This document shows, in pieces, positions 7,167 to 15,284 of a stretch of DNA of 52,208 nucleotides. Made by a program: the position numbers and the translations under genes. Below the pieces are notes generated by a model, which saw nothing but the letters and a program-made list of their open reading frames with translations, ran no database searches and was not told the origin of the DNA. The DNA is from Acidobacteriota bacterium (GTDB lineage Bacteria; Acidobacteriota; Vicinamibacteria; Vicinamibacterales; UBA2999), in the NCBI GenBank assembly GCA_947465645.1, contig CANIBQ010000031.1, positions 1 to 52,208 on the forward strand, read 5' to 3'. How positions within the stretch are numbered: position 1 is the first letter of the stretch; each line of letters starts with the position of its first letter.

Positions 7167-10100
7167 TTAGACTCGCATCAGGACCGCCCGCGTGGGACGG
7201 CCTGTCGCCGAGGCGATCGCGGCGGCGTAAATCTGAATCTGCCGGCGATACCGATCGAGGGCACCTTCGAGCTCACGGTCGGTCTTGAAGTCCACCACCA
7301 CCATCTCCGCGCCGCTCGCGTAGGCCAGATCGACCGTGCCCTCCACCAGCGCTCCGCCGTCCAGTCGCCACGTCATCGGCATTTCGCGATAACAGGCGCC
7401 ATCCCGCTGCGCGTCGGCGGCGGCCACGATCACCGGATGCGACAGCACGCGGGCGACGAGCTCTCGCGCCGCGGCCACCTCGGCGGGCTCGGCACCGAGC
7501 ACGCGTCCATGCGCGTCGGCCAGCCTGGCAAGCAGCTCGCCGTTCGACGCGGCAAGCGGCACGTCAGCCAGCAGCGCGTGAACCAGCGAACCAAACCGCG
7601 CGCCTCCAGGGCGTCCGGCCGCGCCCGCCACGGTTTCCACCGTCACCTCGATCGAGTCACCGGGCATCGCCTCGCCGCCCGCCGCCGCCTCGGTGGCGGT
7701 CAGGATCCTGATTGACGGAATGGATGCGGCCGTCACCGCCGCATCCCGCGAGGCGCGCCACGAGCGGTACGTCTCGAGGTGCTCCTTGAGGAGCGCCGGC
7801 GCCACGTCCTTTACGATCAGGTCGTCGCGGCGCAAACCGAAGGACGCTTCGGCGCCGAGCGACAGCACGCCCGGCTCGGGTGACCACCAGACGACCGTGT
7901 GGCCGGTGTTCCCGGCCCCGAACTGATGCTCCCCTGGGCACACCGTCAGGCTGGTGAACGGATCGCCGTTGGGGCGCATCAGCACCGAGTCCTTGCTCCT
8001 GAATGCTGGGCAACCCCGCCCCGCCGCCTGCACGCGGCGCGCATCATCCGCGGGATACATCGCCGCATTGAGCGGCGCCACCCAACCCTCGGCGTACGGC
8101 GCGTCGCCCACCGCCGGCACGACGAGCAGATCGCGCGCCCGCGTGGCCGCCACGTAGGCCACCCGCTCCCCTTCTTTCTCCTCGCGGCGCAGCTCGGTGT
8201 CGCGGTTGTCGTTCAGGTCGTGCGGCGACCATCCCCCGAGCCGCAGCGCGCAGAGCCGCCGGTCGTTGTCGATGTGCCGCCCGGCCTCGAACGGCGTGAG
8301 CCGGGCGGTGATGTCGGCGAGGATCACCACCGGGAACTCCAGGCCCTTGGCCTTGTGCACGGTCATCAGGCGCACGCCGTCGCTCCCCTCTTCGAGGATG
8401 GGTGCCTCCGCCGCGTGGCCGCGCGACGCTTCGGCGTGCAGCGTCTCAACGAACCCGCGGAAGGACATCCCGCCGTCGAGCTCGTACTGGCGAGCGAGCT
8501 CGGCGACGTGCAGCACGTTGGCGAGCGCCTGTTCGCCGCCGGGGCGCAGGACGAGGCCGACGTGCGCTCGCGTGGCATCGAGCAGTGCCGAGATCGTGTC
8601 GGCGACGGCTCGCCGGTTTCTCTGCTTGTGCAGCGACGCGATGAGCGCAAGCGCCTCGCGGACGGGTGACAGGTGCGACGACAGCGTCGCGGGCACGCGG
8701 AACGGGTGAAAGCGGCCCCCGAGGTGGCGGTACTCGAGCAGCTCCTCGTCGCCGATGCCGAACAGCGCACCGCGCAGCGTGGCAAAGACCGACAACTGGT
8801 CGTCTGGCCACTCGACGGCCATCAGCGCGGCGCGCAGCGTTTCGATCTCGTCGCGGTTGTGGAACGCCTTGCCGCCGACGAGCAGGTGCTTGACGCCGCG
8901 CGCCTCGAGCGCCTCGACGTAGCCGCGGGTGATGTCCTCGCCGTAGCTGACAAAACGGCGAAACAGGATGCAGATGTGCCGCGCCTGCAGCGGCACGCGG
9001 AGCCCCGGCTGCCGCCGCTCGGTCACCGTCCAGCCGCTGTGGTGGACGAGCCAGTCCACGTAGGCGCCCACCGCGTCCGGCAGCGACCGCTCGATCTCGC
9101 GGGCGGTCACATGGCGGTAGCCGTACGGCTCGGGCACGGGCAGCACGACGACGGATGGCTGTTCGGGATAGTCCTCACGCGACTGCTCGAGCGGCACGTA
9201 GCTGGCCTGCCGCCCTTCGACGTCGCCGTTCATCACCGGCTCGAAGGCGGCGTTCACGGCGTGCTGGATGTTCGGCACGCTGCGGAAGCTCTTGCGCAGC
9301 TCGACGCGGATCGCGCCGGCCGCGGTCAGCAAATCGCACACTTGGTTGTAGATGTGGACGTCCGCGCGGCGAAAGCGATAGATCGACTGCTTCGGATCGC
9401 CGACCACGAACAACTTTCCCGGGACGGGGACGGTGTGCTGCCAGCGCGTCTCACCGGGATCGGCTGACGCCAGCAACAGGAGGAGCTCGGCCTGCAGCGG
9501 ATCCGTATCCTGGAACTCGTCCACGAAGATCCGCGTGAACCGCGCCTGGAAATGCCGCCGCACCACCGCGTCGTCGTGGACGAGGTCGCGGGCGCGCAGC
9601 AACAGATCGAGAAAATCGAGCGCGCCTTCGCGCGCCTTGAGCAGCGTGTAGCGCTCCACGCATCCCCTGAGCTCGGCGTGCAGCAACGCGGCGAGGTCGG
9701 CGTCCGCGCGAATCTGGAAGTCGTTGAGCGCTTCAATCAGCTCGTCTCGCGCCGCGAGGACCTGCGCCCGGGTCACACCCTTCCGGTACGTCGGACCGCT
9801 TCCCTTGCGCGCGCGCTTGAAATCGCGGTTGCGCCGCAGCTCGATGAACTGCGATTCGAGCGCGTCGAGGTCTGAAATGGGGTCGGGAGTCATTTTTGGA
9901 GGACTGTCCTCCAAAAATGACTCCCGACCCCATTTCAGATCGCGGCTGATGCGCCTGGCCGGCTCGGTGTCGACAAAGAGGTTGTCGCTGGCGTACGAGG
10001 GGGCCTCGGACAGGTCGGTCAGCGCGTGGACGAGCTCGATGAGCCTGGCGATCGAGCCGGCGCGATCGAAGGCCGGGCGCCTCCACGCGCCCGTGAAGTC

Positions 10101-10685
10101 ACGCCATTCGACCAGCTCGAAGCCGGCGCGGCGCAGCCGCTCGATCGGGCCGTCCTCGTCGACGTCGCCCGGCCGGAACGAACGGCTCGCCCGCCGCAGC
10201 GACCGCCGGACCCCTTCCGGCGGATCCTCGAGCTGCTCCTGGAACCAGGCGTCGAACGCGTCCTTGAAGAGCCGTTCGGCCTGACCGCCGGTGAGGACGC
10301 GGAACAGCGGATCCACGCGTGCCTCGACGGGACGCTCGCGCAGCAGGTCGGCACAAAACCCGTGAATGGTGCTGATGTGCGCTTCTTCGAGGTGTTGCAC
10401 CGCGTCTTCGAGGCGGTGTGCCACGGCGGGATCCGTTGCGTGACGGCGCTCCTGCTCGAGTTTCTGGCGCAGCCGCAGCTTCAGCTCACCGGCCGCCTTC
10501 TCCGTGAAGGTCACCGCGACGATTTCACGCACGCCCGCCCGCCCCTCGCCCAGCACCCGGACGATGCGGTTGACGAGCTCGGTGGTCTTGCCGGTGCCGG
10601 CCGCGGCCTCGACGACGAGCGTCTCGTCGACGGCATCGCGAATGAGGCGACGCGACTCGTCGTCGGTACGGAGAACCAGGGTCAT
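7167..10685 (-). CDS. addA: AddA-type UvrD/RecB helicase-nuclease
   Basis: A 1172-residue superfamily 1 helicase with a C-terminal nuclease. The start at 10685 gives Walker A A-A-A-G-T-G-K-T at residues 27-34; the longer open frame upstream is the overlapping addB. Later motifs: F-V-D-E-F-Q-D-T-D (Walker B), V-V-G-D-P-K-Q-S-I-Y-R-F-R, T-V-H-K-A-K-G-L-E-F-P, and near the C-terminus V-D-L-A-Y...V-V-V-D-F-K-T-D, the PD-(D/E)xK nuclease core. With AddB it would unwind and resect DNA ends for RecA loading, probably under Chi-like control. Its ATG overlaps the addB stop by 4 bp (ATGA). Residues 249-272 are encoded by a perfect palindrome inserted in frame. Confidence 0.88.
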   Translation of the reverse strand: MTLVLRTDDESRRLIRDAVDETLVVEAAAGTGKTTELVNRIVRVLGEGRAGVREIVAVTFTEKAAGELKLRLRQKLEQERRHATDPAVAHRLEDAVQHLEEAHISTIHGFCADLLRERPVEARVDPLFRVLTGGQAERLFKDAFDAWFQEQLEDPPEGVRRSLRRASRSFRPGDVDEDGPIERLRRAGFELVEWRDFTGAWRRPAFDRAGSIARLIELVHALTDLSEAPSYASDNLFVDTEPARRISRDLKWGRESFLEDSPPKMTPDPISDLDALESQFIELRRNRDFKRARKGSGPTYRKGVTRAQVLAARDELIEALNDFQIRADADLAALLHAELRGCVERYTLLKAREGALDFLDLLLRARDLVHDDAVVRRHFQARFTRIFVDEFQDTDPLQAELLLLLASADPGETRWQHTVPVPGKLFVVGDPKQSIYRFRRADVHIYNQVCDLLTAAGAIRVELRKSFRSVPNIQHAVNAAFEPVMNGDVEGRQASYVPLEQSREDYPEQPSVVVLPVPEPYGYRHVTAREIERSLPDAVGAYVDWLVHHSGWTVTERRQPGLRVPLQARHICILFRRFVSYGEDITRGYVEALEARGVKHLLVGGKAFHNRDEIETLRAALMAVEWPDDQLSVFATLRGALFGIGDEELLEYRHLGGRFHPFRVPATLSSHLSPVREALALIASLHKQRNRRAVADTISALLDATRAHVGLVLRPGGEQALANVLHVAELARQYELDGGMSFRGFVETLHAEASRGHAAEAPILEEGSDGVRLMTVHKAKGLEFPVVILADITARLTPFEAGRHIDNDRRLCALRLGGWSPHDLNDNRDTELRREEKEGERVAYVAATRARDLLVVPAVGDAPYAEGWVAPLNAAMYPADDARRVQAAGRGCPAFRSKDSVLMRPNGDPFTSLTVCPGEHQFGAGNTGHTVVWWSPEPGVLSLGAEASFGLRRDDLIVKDVAPALLKEHLETYRSWRASRDAAVTAASIPSIRILTATEAAAGGEAMPGDSIEVTVETVAGAAGRPGGARFGSLVHALLADVPLAASNGELLARLADAHGRVLGAEPAEVAAARELVARVLSHPVIVAAADAQRDGACYREMPMTWRLDGGALVEGTVDLAYASGAEMVVVDFKTDRELEGALDRYRRQIQIYAAAIASATGRPTRAVLMRV
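9871..9939. repeat. Perfect 33-bp-arm palindrome inside addA (23 codons, in frame)
   Basis: Left arm 9871-9903, loop CTG 9904-9906, right arm 9907-9939; the arms are exact reverse complements. Total length is 69 bp, so it adds 23 codons without shifting frame. On the coding strand it encodes L-K-W-G-R-E-S-F-L-E-D-S-P-P-K-M-T-P between helicase blocks. The arm contains a TGGGGTC core like the GGGGTC/GACCCC palindromes at 31158-31207. Confidence 0.95.
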
Positions 10686-13600
10686 GGCCGGCTCCTGATC
10701 TCGAGAAGATCGCCAAGCGGCTCCTGCGGCTTGCGTGCGACCCGCCGGCCCACGTCGGAACCGCAGACCGGCCGGAAGTCGCATCGATCGCAGGCATCTG
10801 GCGCCGGTGAGGCGGCGAGAAAGCCCCGCTCGATCGCGCGGTCGATCACGTGCAGCACCTCCATGCCCGCGGCGCGCGTGCTCTCGGTCAGCGGGATAAC
10901 GTGTTCGGCGAAGCCGCCGGCCGACGTGCAGTAGAACAGCCGGCCGTGGTGCACGAGCCGCCCGAGCGCGGCCTGCACGGCAACGGCATACAGCACCGGC
11001 TGGAGGACGGCACCGCCGCCGACGACCACCTTCTCGATGCGATCGGGCTTGCGCCCGGTCTTGTGATCCGTCACACGCAGGACCTTTGTCTGCCGGTGCT
11101 CCTCGATCAGATCGACGGCGCCGCGCAGCCTGAAGCCGGGCTCGAGAGTCACCTCGTCGCGCAGGCTCGCGGCGTCGCGTTCGCCGGGCACCGACCCGAA
11201 CGCGAACTCGAAGTACTTCGGCTCCCACTCCGCGCCATCACGAGCCAGATAGTGCAGCCAGGCCTGCAGGTCGCGCCGGATCGACGCAACCTCGCTCTCC
11301 CACACACGCTCGACGGCGGGCGCCAGCTCGTCGTGCTGCCGCGCGATCACCGCTTCGACCACCGCATCGAGGAGCGGCCGTGCCCCGGCAATGTTTGCGG
11401 ACGTCACGGGCAGGAGGTGCCTCTCGGCCAGCGCGCGAAAGAACCGTGCCTGGATGTCGTGAAAGATGCTGCCGCGCGTCAGCGGGTCCATCCGCTGGAG
11501 CGGCTGCGGCTGGTCGAGCGGTTGGAGGCGATACATCGCCGCGAGCACGAATTGATAGGGACAGGCGCTGAAGCGCTGCAACGCCGACAGCGAATACGGA
11601 CGCGCGGCGAGCCGCTGCGCGGCCAGCGCACCCTTCGTCTGCGCCGACACGCGGATCAGGCCGTCGTTCACCGACCATCGCGCCTCTCCCCTCGCCCAGC
11701 GGCCCACGACCGAACGCCGGAGGTACTCGTTGAGCTTCAGGAGGTAGTGCGCGTGGCCCCTGACCGCCGCGCGATCGGGCTCGTCGAGCAGCCGCCGCAG
11801 CACCGCCAGGTCATGCTCCTGATCGTCAATCGCATCGTCTGGACGACGCGGCGCCGGCCAGGCGAGGGTGGCACTGCCGGCATCGCGGGCATCCTCTTCG
11901 AGCGTTTCGTGATCGGGCAGCTTCCCCGTGGCCGCCCGCAGGACGTCGAGTGCGTAGAACGACGGGACACGCGCGCGCGACTCGCTCAGCTCGATGCGGG
12001 GATAGGAGACGTACAGCCTCTCGGACGCAGCGCCGGCGGCGAGCTGCAACAGCAGGCGCTCGGCGGACAGGCGCTGGCGCTGCGTGGGCAGCCGCGAATC
12101 GACCTGCCCGCGCAGGTCGTCGAGCAGCAGCGGATCTTCGCGCGGCTTCTGCGGAAACATCCGCTCCGCGAGCCCCGGCACGAATACCACGCGAAAGCGA
12201 CGGCCGCGCGCCTGGTCGGGCGTGCCCACGAAGACGCGTCCAAACCGCCGGAGCGGCGGCTCCGATTGCAGCATCAGCAGCCGGTCGGCGAGCACCCGCC
12301 GCGCTTCATCCAGCTCAATCGGGCCGACCGATGACATCGGCCGGAGATCGGCCAGCACCCTCAGCACATGCGCCGGCATTCGCAACACGCGAGGCGCCAA
12401 CCGCACGAAACGATCGAGCCACTCGCCCCACGTGGCTCGCGCCGGCCACGCCGCCAGCTCCTCGATGATCGGAAGCGCGAAGGTCCGCAGATGCTCGAGC
12501 TGCTCGATCGTCTGTTCGAGACCCCGCACCCGGGCGCTGTCGGCGCCGTCGAGCCGCCGGGCTTCATCCCGCTGGCGTGTCAGCTCGTTCCGCGCGCCGT
12601 CAAGGCGGCGCACCCACCGCGCCGTGTCCTGCCCGATGACGGCAGACTCGACGATCAATTTTTCCCACCGCCACGGCGCCCGCAGCGTGCCGCCGACGAT
12701 CGGCTGCTCGCGCTCGACGGTCTCCGCGTCGGCGTCACGCACCTCCGCCTCGAGCTCATCGTCCACGGCATCCGGCGGCCGTCCGAATGCCTCGTCCTGC
12801 GACGCGGCCCACGTCGTGGCTCCAGGTGCCCGGTTCGGCGCGGCCGACGCCGCGCCGTAGGCCGGGTCCGGCGGAGCCGACCCGGCGGGTACCTGTCCGA
12901 GCGAGAGATACTCCGCGAATCGCGACGCCGACAGTTGTTCGGACGCGCAGGCCAGCAGCGTGAGAAACGCGCGGCCCGCCGGGTGCGGGCGCCGGGTGCC
13001 GCGGTCGAACCAGGCGCGCACATCGGCGCGCCCGAGTGCATGTTCCAGGAGGCCGAAATAGCTATGGGGCGAGCGGACGAGGATCGCCATCTCGTCGAGC
13101 GGCACGCCGCGGCGCGCTTCCTTCAGGATGCGGCGGGCGATTTCGACGCACTCGCGTCCTTCTCCCGGCGCCGAGAACAGCTCGAGCGAGCCGTCCAGCG
13201 CGCGTTCGGGCGGCTGCGCGTCCGAATCGAACAGGAAACGCCGGAGCGCGGCGAGGTCGCCGGCCGCCGTCGCCAAGGCTGCGGCGCCCAGGCCACTCCC
13301 AGACCGGCCTGCTTCAATCGTTCCGCCCATCGCCTGGAAGTGCTCGACGGCATCGGTGTCACCGTGCGGGACAGTGGCCAGCACCCTCTTCGCACCGGAG
13401 ACAGCGGCTGCGATGAGCTCGCGCTCCGCGGCGTTGCGCACCGGCACGTCGAGAAAGACGAGCACATCGGCCACGGGTGCCTGCCGGACGATGGCCGCCG
13501 CCGTCCGAAACAGGCGGGCGCGATCGGCAGCCCCGACACCGTCGAAGCAGTCGTCAAACCGCTTCAGCAGTGCGGCGAGGTCCTGACCACCGAGCGGCAA

Positions 13601-14017
13601 CGCGGCCACGCGGCGCTCGTCTATCGCCGAGAGCCGCAGCTCCTGAAGCGTACGCGCGAGCGCGCGCGGGAACCCAGGCGTGCCGGCGACGGCCCCGAAA
13701 TATTCGAGCGACGTCTCACGTGTGGCGTCGAACACCGCGCGGGTCGCGACGGCTTCGGCGCCCAGCCAGGTGCTCGGCGCCACCCCTTCTGCCGCCAGCG
13801 CCACGACCGCGCTCCGCGCGGCGAATTGCGTGAGACTCAGGCGCTGGATGCCGAAGCTTGCCGGCCGCGAGAGCGCGACGGCGCGCGCGAGATCGTCAGC
13901 CGCGCCGCGCGTGGCGGCGACGATCGTGATCGGTTGATGCGCGGGACATTCGCGAATGAAGGAAGCGGCCGCATCGAGACGTGCCGCCGCGGAGTCGGCG
14001 TCGATAATGGAAAACAC
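10682..14017 (-). CDS. addB: AddB-type helicase-nuclease subunit
   Basis: A 1111-residue protein from the GTG at 14017. An upstream TTG frame start would translate the heptamer array B and is rejected. The N-terminal strand (I-T-I-V-A-A-T-R-G-A-A) lacks a Walker A, so this subunit is probably ATPase-inactive. The C-terminus has the RecB-type nuclease core G-A-V-D-L...V-T-D-H-K-T-G-R-K and C-D-R-C-D-F-R-P-V-C. With an earlier Cys in F-S-A-C-P-Y-Q-F these four cysteines would bind the structural [4Fe-4S] cluster of AddB. It precedes addA with ATGA coupling, the usual order for the pair. Confidence 0.82.
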   Translation of the reverse strand: MFSIIDADSAAARLDAAASFIRECPAHQPITIVAATRGAADDLARAVALSRPASFGIQRLSLTQFAARSAVVALAAEGVAPSTWLGAEAVATRAVFDATRETSLEYFGAVAGTPGFPRALARTLQELRLSAIDERRVAALPLGGQDLAALLKRFDDCFDGVGAADRARLFRTAAAIVRQAPVADVLVFLDVPVRNAAERELIAAAVSGAKRVLATVPHGDTDAVEHFQAMGGTIEAGRSGSGLGAAALATAAGDLAALRRFLFDSDAQPPERALDGSLELFSAPGEGRECVEIARRILKEARRGVPLDEMAILVRSPHSYFGLLEHALGRADVRAWFDRGTRRPHPAGRAFLTLLACASEQLSASRFAEYLSLGQVPAGSAPPDPAYGAASAAPNRAPGATTWAASQDEAFGRPPDAVDDELEAEVRDADAETVEREQPIVGGTLRAPWRWEKLIVESAVIGQDTARWVRRLDGARNELTRQRDEARRLDGADSARVRGLEQTIEQLEHLRTFALPIIEELAAWPARATWGEWLDRFVRLAPRVLRMPAHVLRVLADLRPMSSVGPIELDEARRVLADRLLMLQSEPPLRRFGRVFVGTPDQARGRRFRVVFVPGLAERMFPQKPREDPLLLDDLRGQVDSRLPTQRQRLSAERLLLQLAAGAASERLYVSYPRIELSESRARVPSFYALDVLRAATGKLPDHETLEEDARDAGSATLAWPAPRRPDDAIDDQEHDLAVLRRLLDEPDRAAVRGHAHYLLKLNEYLRRSVVGRWARGEARWSVNDGLIRVSAQTKGALAAQRLAARPYSLSALQRFSACPYQFVLAAMYRLQPLDQPQPLQRMDPLTRGSIFHDIQARFFRALAERHLLPVTSANIAGARPLLDAVVEAVIARQHDELAPAVERVWESEVASIRRDLQAWLHYLARDGAEWEPKYFEFAFGSVPGERDAASLRDEVTLEPGFRLRGAVDLIEEHRQTKVLRVTDHKTGRKPDRIEKVVVGGGAVLQPVLYAVAVQAALGRLVHHGRLFYCTSAGGFAEHVIPLTESTRAAGMEVLHVIDRAIERGFLAASPAPDACDRCDFRPVCGSDVGRRVARKPQEPLGDLLEIRSRP

Positions 14018-14020
14018 GGT

Positions 14021-14055
14021 GGTCAGTTGCCAGTTGCCGGCTGCCGGTTGCCAGC
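14021..14055. repeat. Heptamer tandem array B (5 units)
   Basis: Five 7-bp units, GGTCAGT, TGCCAGT, TGCCGGC, TGCCGGT, TGCCAGC, fill most of the spacer between the addB start and the stop of the next gene. Confidence 0.75.
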
Positions 14056-14065
14056 CAGTTGTCAA

Positions 14066-14431
14066 CTACGGAATAAACCGTTTCCCTTGTCGGGTAAGCC
14101 AGTCGTCCAGCTTCTTCGTGCAGTCGCAATCCATGCACGACCAGGGCTCGGTGCCGTTCTCGTCGCGGCACTTGGTGCGGGCGTGGGCGTCCTTGATGGA
14201 TTCGAAGCGGAAATATTCTTCCCAGTACGGCCGCTCCTCTTCGAGCGGCGTGGCGCAGAAGCAGCTCTCCACCCATTTCACGCGGCCGTCGGACAGCTCG
14301 CGGGCGCGGGCCATGTCGCGGAGGTACTCGCCGCCGGCCACCGAGCCGCGGCCAAGCGAGCGATTCTCAATCGCCCGGCGAAGCGCGTTCCGGCAGCCGT
14401 CTTTGAGCTTCGCAGTGACCAGATAGCGCAT
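14066..14431 (-). CDS. Conserved-looking hypothetical protein with cysteine-rich tail
   Basis: A 121-residue protein from the ATG at 14431. It begins M-R-Y-L-V-T-A-K-L-K-D-G (strand-like), carries W-V-E-S-C-F-C-A-T-P-L-E-E-E-R-P-Y-W in the middle and W-S-C-M-D-C-D-C-T-K-K-L near the end. The five cysteines suggest metal binding, but no known domain fits. The regular composition and tight position upstream of addB support a real gene. It reads in the same direction as addBA but is separated from addB by a heptamer array. Confidence 0.7.
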   Translation of the reverse strand: MRYLVTAKLKDGCRNALRRAIENRSLGRGSVAGGEYLRDMARARELSDGRVKWVESCFCATPLEEERPYWEEYFRFESIKDAHARTKCRDENGTEPWSCMDCDCTKKLDDWLTRQGKRFIP

Positions 14432-14552
14432 GGGCTAATTTCTCGATACGCGCGGCAGCGGAAGCCTCGTCCCTCCCGGCCATCGGCTCATTGTAGCGAC
14501 CGCCGGTGCCAACGGCATGCCGGATGTCACGCGGCCCGGGCAGAATCTGCGT

Positions 14553-14581
14553 CTTCGCGGACCGTAAAGGTCCGCGCCGCA
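14553..14581. repeat. Palindromic repeat, CGCGGACC family, copy 1
   Basis: CGCGGACC (14556-14563), GTAAA loop, GGTCCGCG (14569-14576). The 29 nt from 14553 to 14581 are identical to 52069-52097, and a variant lies at 26165-26191. It sits in the 158-bp gap between the cysteine-rich hypothetical and pdxH. Confidence 0.9.
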
Positions 14582-14589
14582 TCGCAGCG

Positions 14590-15225
14590 TCAGGGCGCGA
14601 GCCGCTCGCGGATCCAGGTACCGTCCGCCCGCTTCCGGTACTGCAGCCGGTCGTGCAGGCGGCTCGGGCGTCCCTGCCAGAACTCGAATTCATCCGGCAC
14701 GACGCGATAGCCGCCCCACCACTCGGGGCGCGGCACCTGGCCGTCGGCAAACGCCTGCCGCGCCGCTTCGTAGCGCATCTCGAGCGTCTCGCGGCTCTCG
14801 AGCACGTCGCTCTGCCACGACGCGTGGACCGCCAGCCGGCTTTCGATCGGCCGGGTCGCGAAGTAGGCGTCGGATTCCCCGCCGCTCACCTTGAGGACGG
14901 AGCCGTTGATGCGGACCTGGCGCTCGTGCGACCGCCAGAAGAACAGCAGGCTCGCCCGCAGCGTCGCCGCGATCTCGCGCCCCTTGCGGCTGTCGTAGTT
15001 GGTGAAGAAGACGAACCCGCTAGAGTCCACTCCCTTGAGCAGCACGATGCGGGCCGAGGGGCTGCCGTCGAGCGTACACGTCGCCAGCGTCATCGCCGTG
15101 GGATCGGGTTCGACCTCGCGCACCTGCTCGAACCAGAGCGAGAACTGGGCAAATGGATCGGCGTGGGACTGCCCTTCGTCGAGCGGCTCGCCCTGATACT
15201 CCCGCCGAATATCAGCGAGTGTCAT
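14590..15225 (-). CDS. pdxH: Pyridoxamine/pyridoxine 5'-phosphate oxidase
   Basis: A 211-residue protein matching PdxH throughout: M-T-L-A-D-I-R-R-E-Y at the start, A-M-T-L-A-T-C-T-L-D-G-S-P-S-A-R-I-V-L-L-K-G, F-F-T-N-Y-D-S-R-K-G, the W-R-S-H-E-R-Q-V-R-I-N-G segment, S-R-L-A-V-H-A-S-W-Q-S, W-G-G-Y-R-V-V-P and R-L-H-D-R. The FMN-binding Lys-Gly, Ser-Arg-Lys and Arg-Gln stretches are all present, and length is normal. It oxidises PNP or PMP to pyridoxal 5'-phosphate with FMN and oxygen. PLP users in this window include the aminotransferase, ThrC and SpeA. Confidence 0.95.
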   Translation of the reverse strand: MTLADIRREYQGEPLDEGQSHADPFAQFSLWFEQVREVEPDPTAMTLATCTLDGSPSARIVLLKGVDSSGFVFFTNYDSRKGREIAATLRASLLFFWRSHERQVRINGSVLKVSGGESDAYFATRPIESRLAVHASWQSDVLESRETLEMRYEAARQAFADGQVPRPEWWGGYRVVPDEFEFWQGRPSRLHDRLQYRKRADGTWIRERLAP

Positions 15226-15233
15226 CGCTCGCG

Positions 15234-15284
15234 GTCCGGCTGCCTTCGACTTCGCTCAGGCCAGGGAAGCCGGACACTACGTAC
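15234..15284. repeat. Palindromic element, GTACGTAGTGTCCG family, copy 1
   Basis: GTCCGGCT at 15234-15241 pairs with AGCCGGAC at about 15268-15275, and the element continues into ACTACGTAC. On the reverse strand it reads GTACGTAGTGTCCG, the same 14 nt as at 24072. The clpA stop codon (15277-15279) lies inside it. Confidence 0.75.

Noticed and set aside
14018..14065. TTG start of addB 16 codons upstream
   Set aside because: It would translate heptamer array B and give a non-conserved leader; the GTG at 14017 begins the protein-like sequence.
12368..14710. 780-codon open frame on the plus strand opposite addB (similar long frames oppose DUF5916 copy 1, speA and others)
   Set aside because: Low-complexity Arg/Gly/Ala composition, no start signal, and exact antisense of a well-supported gene; such frames are expected in GC-rich DNA.
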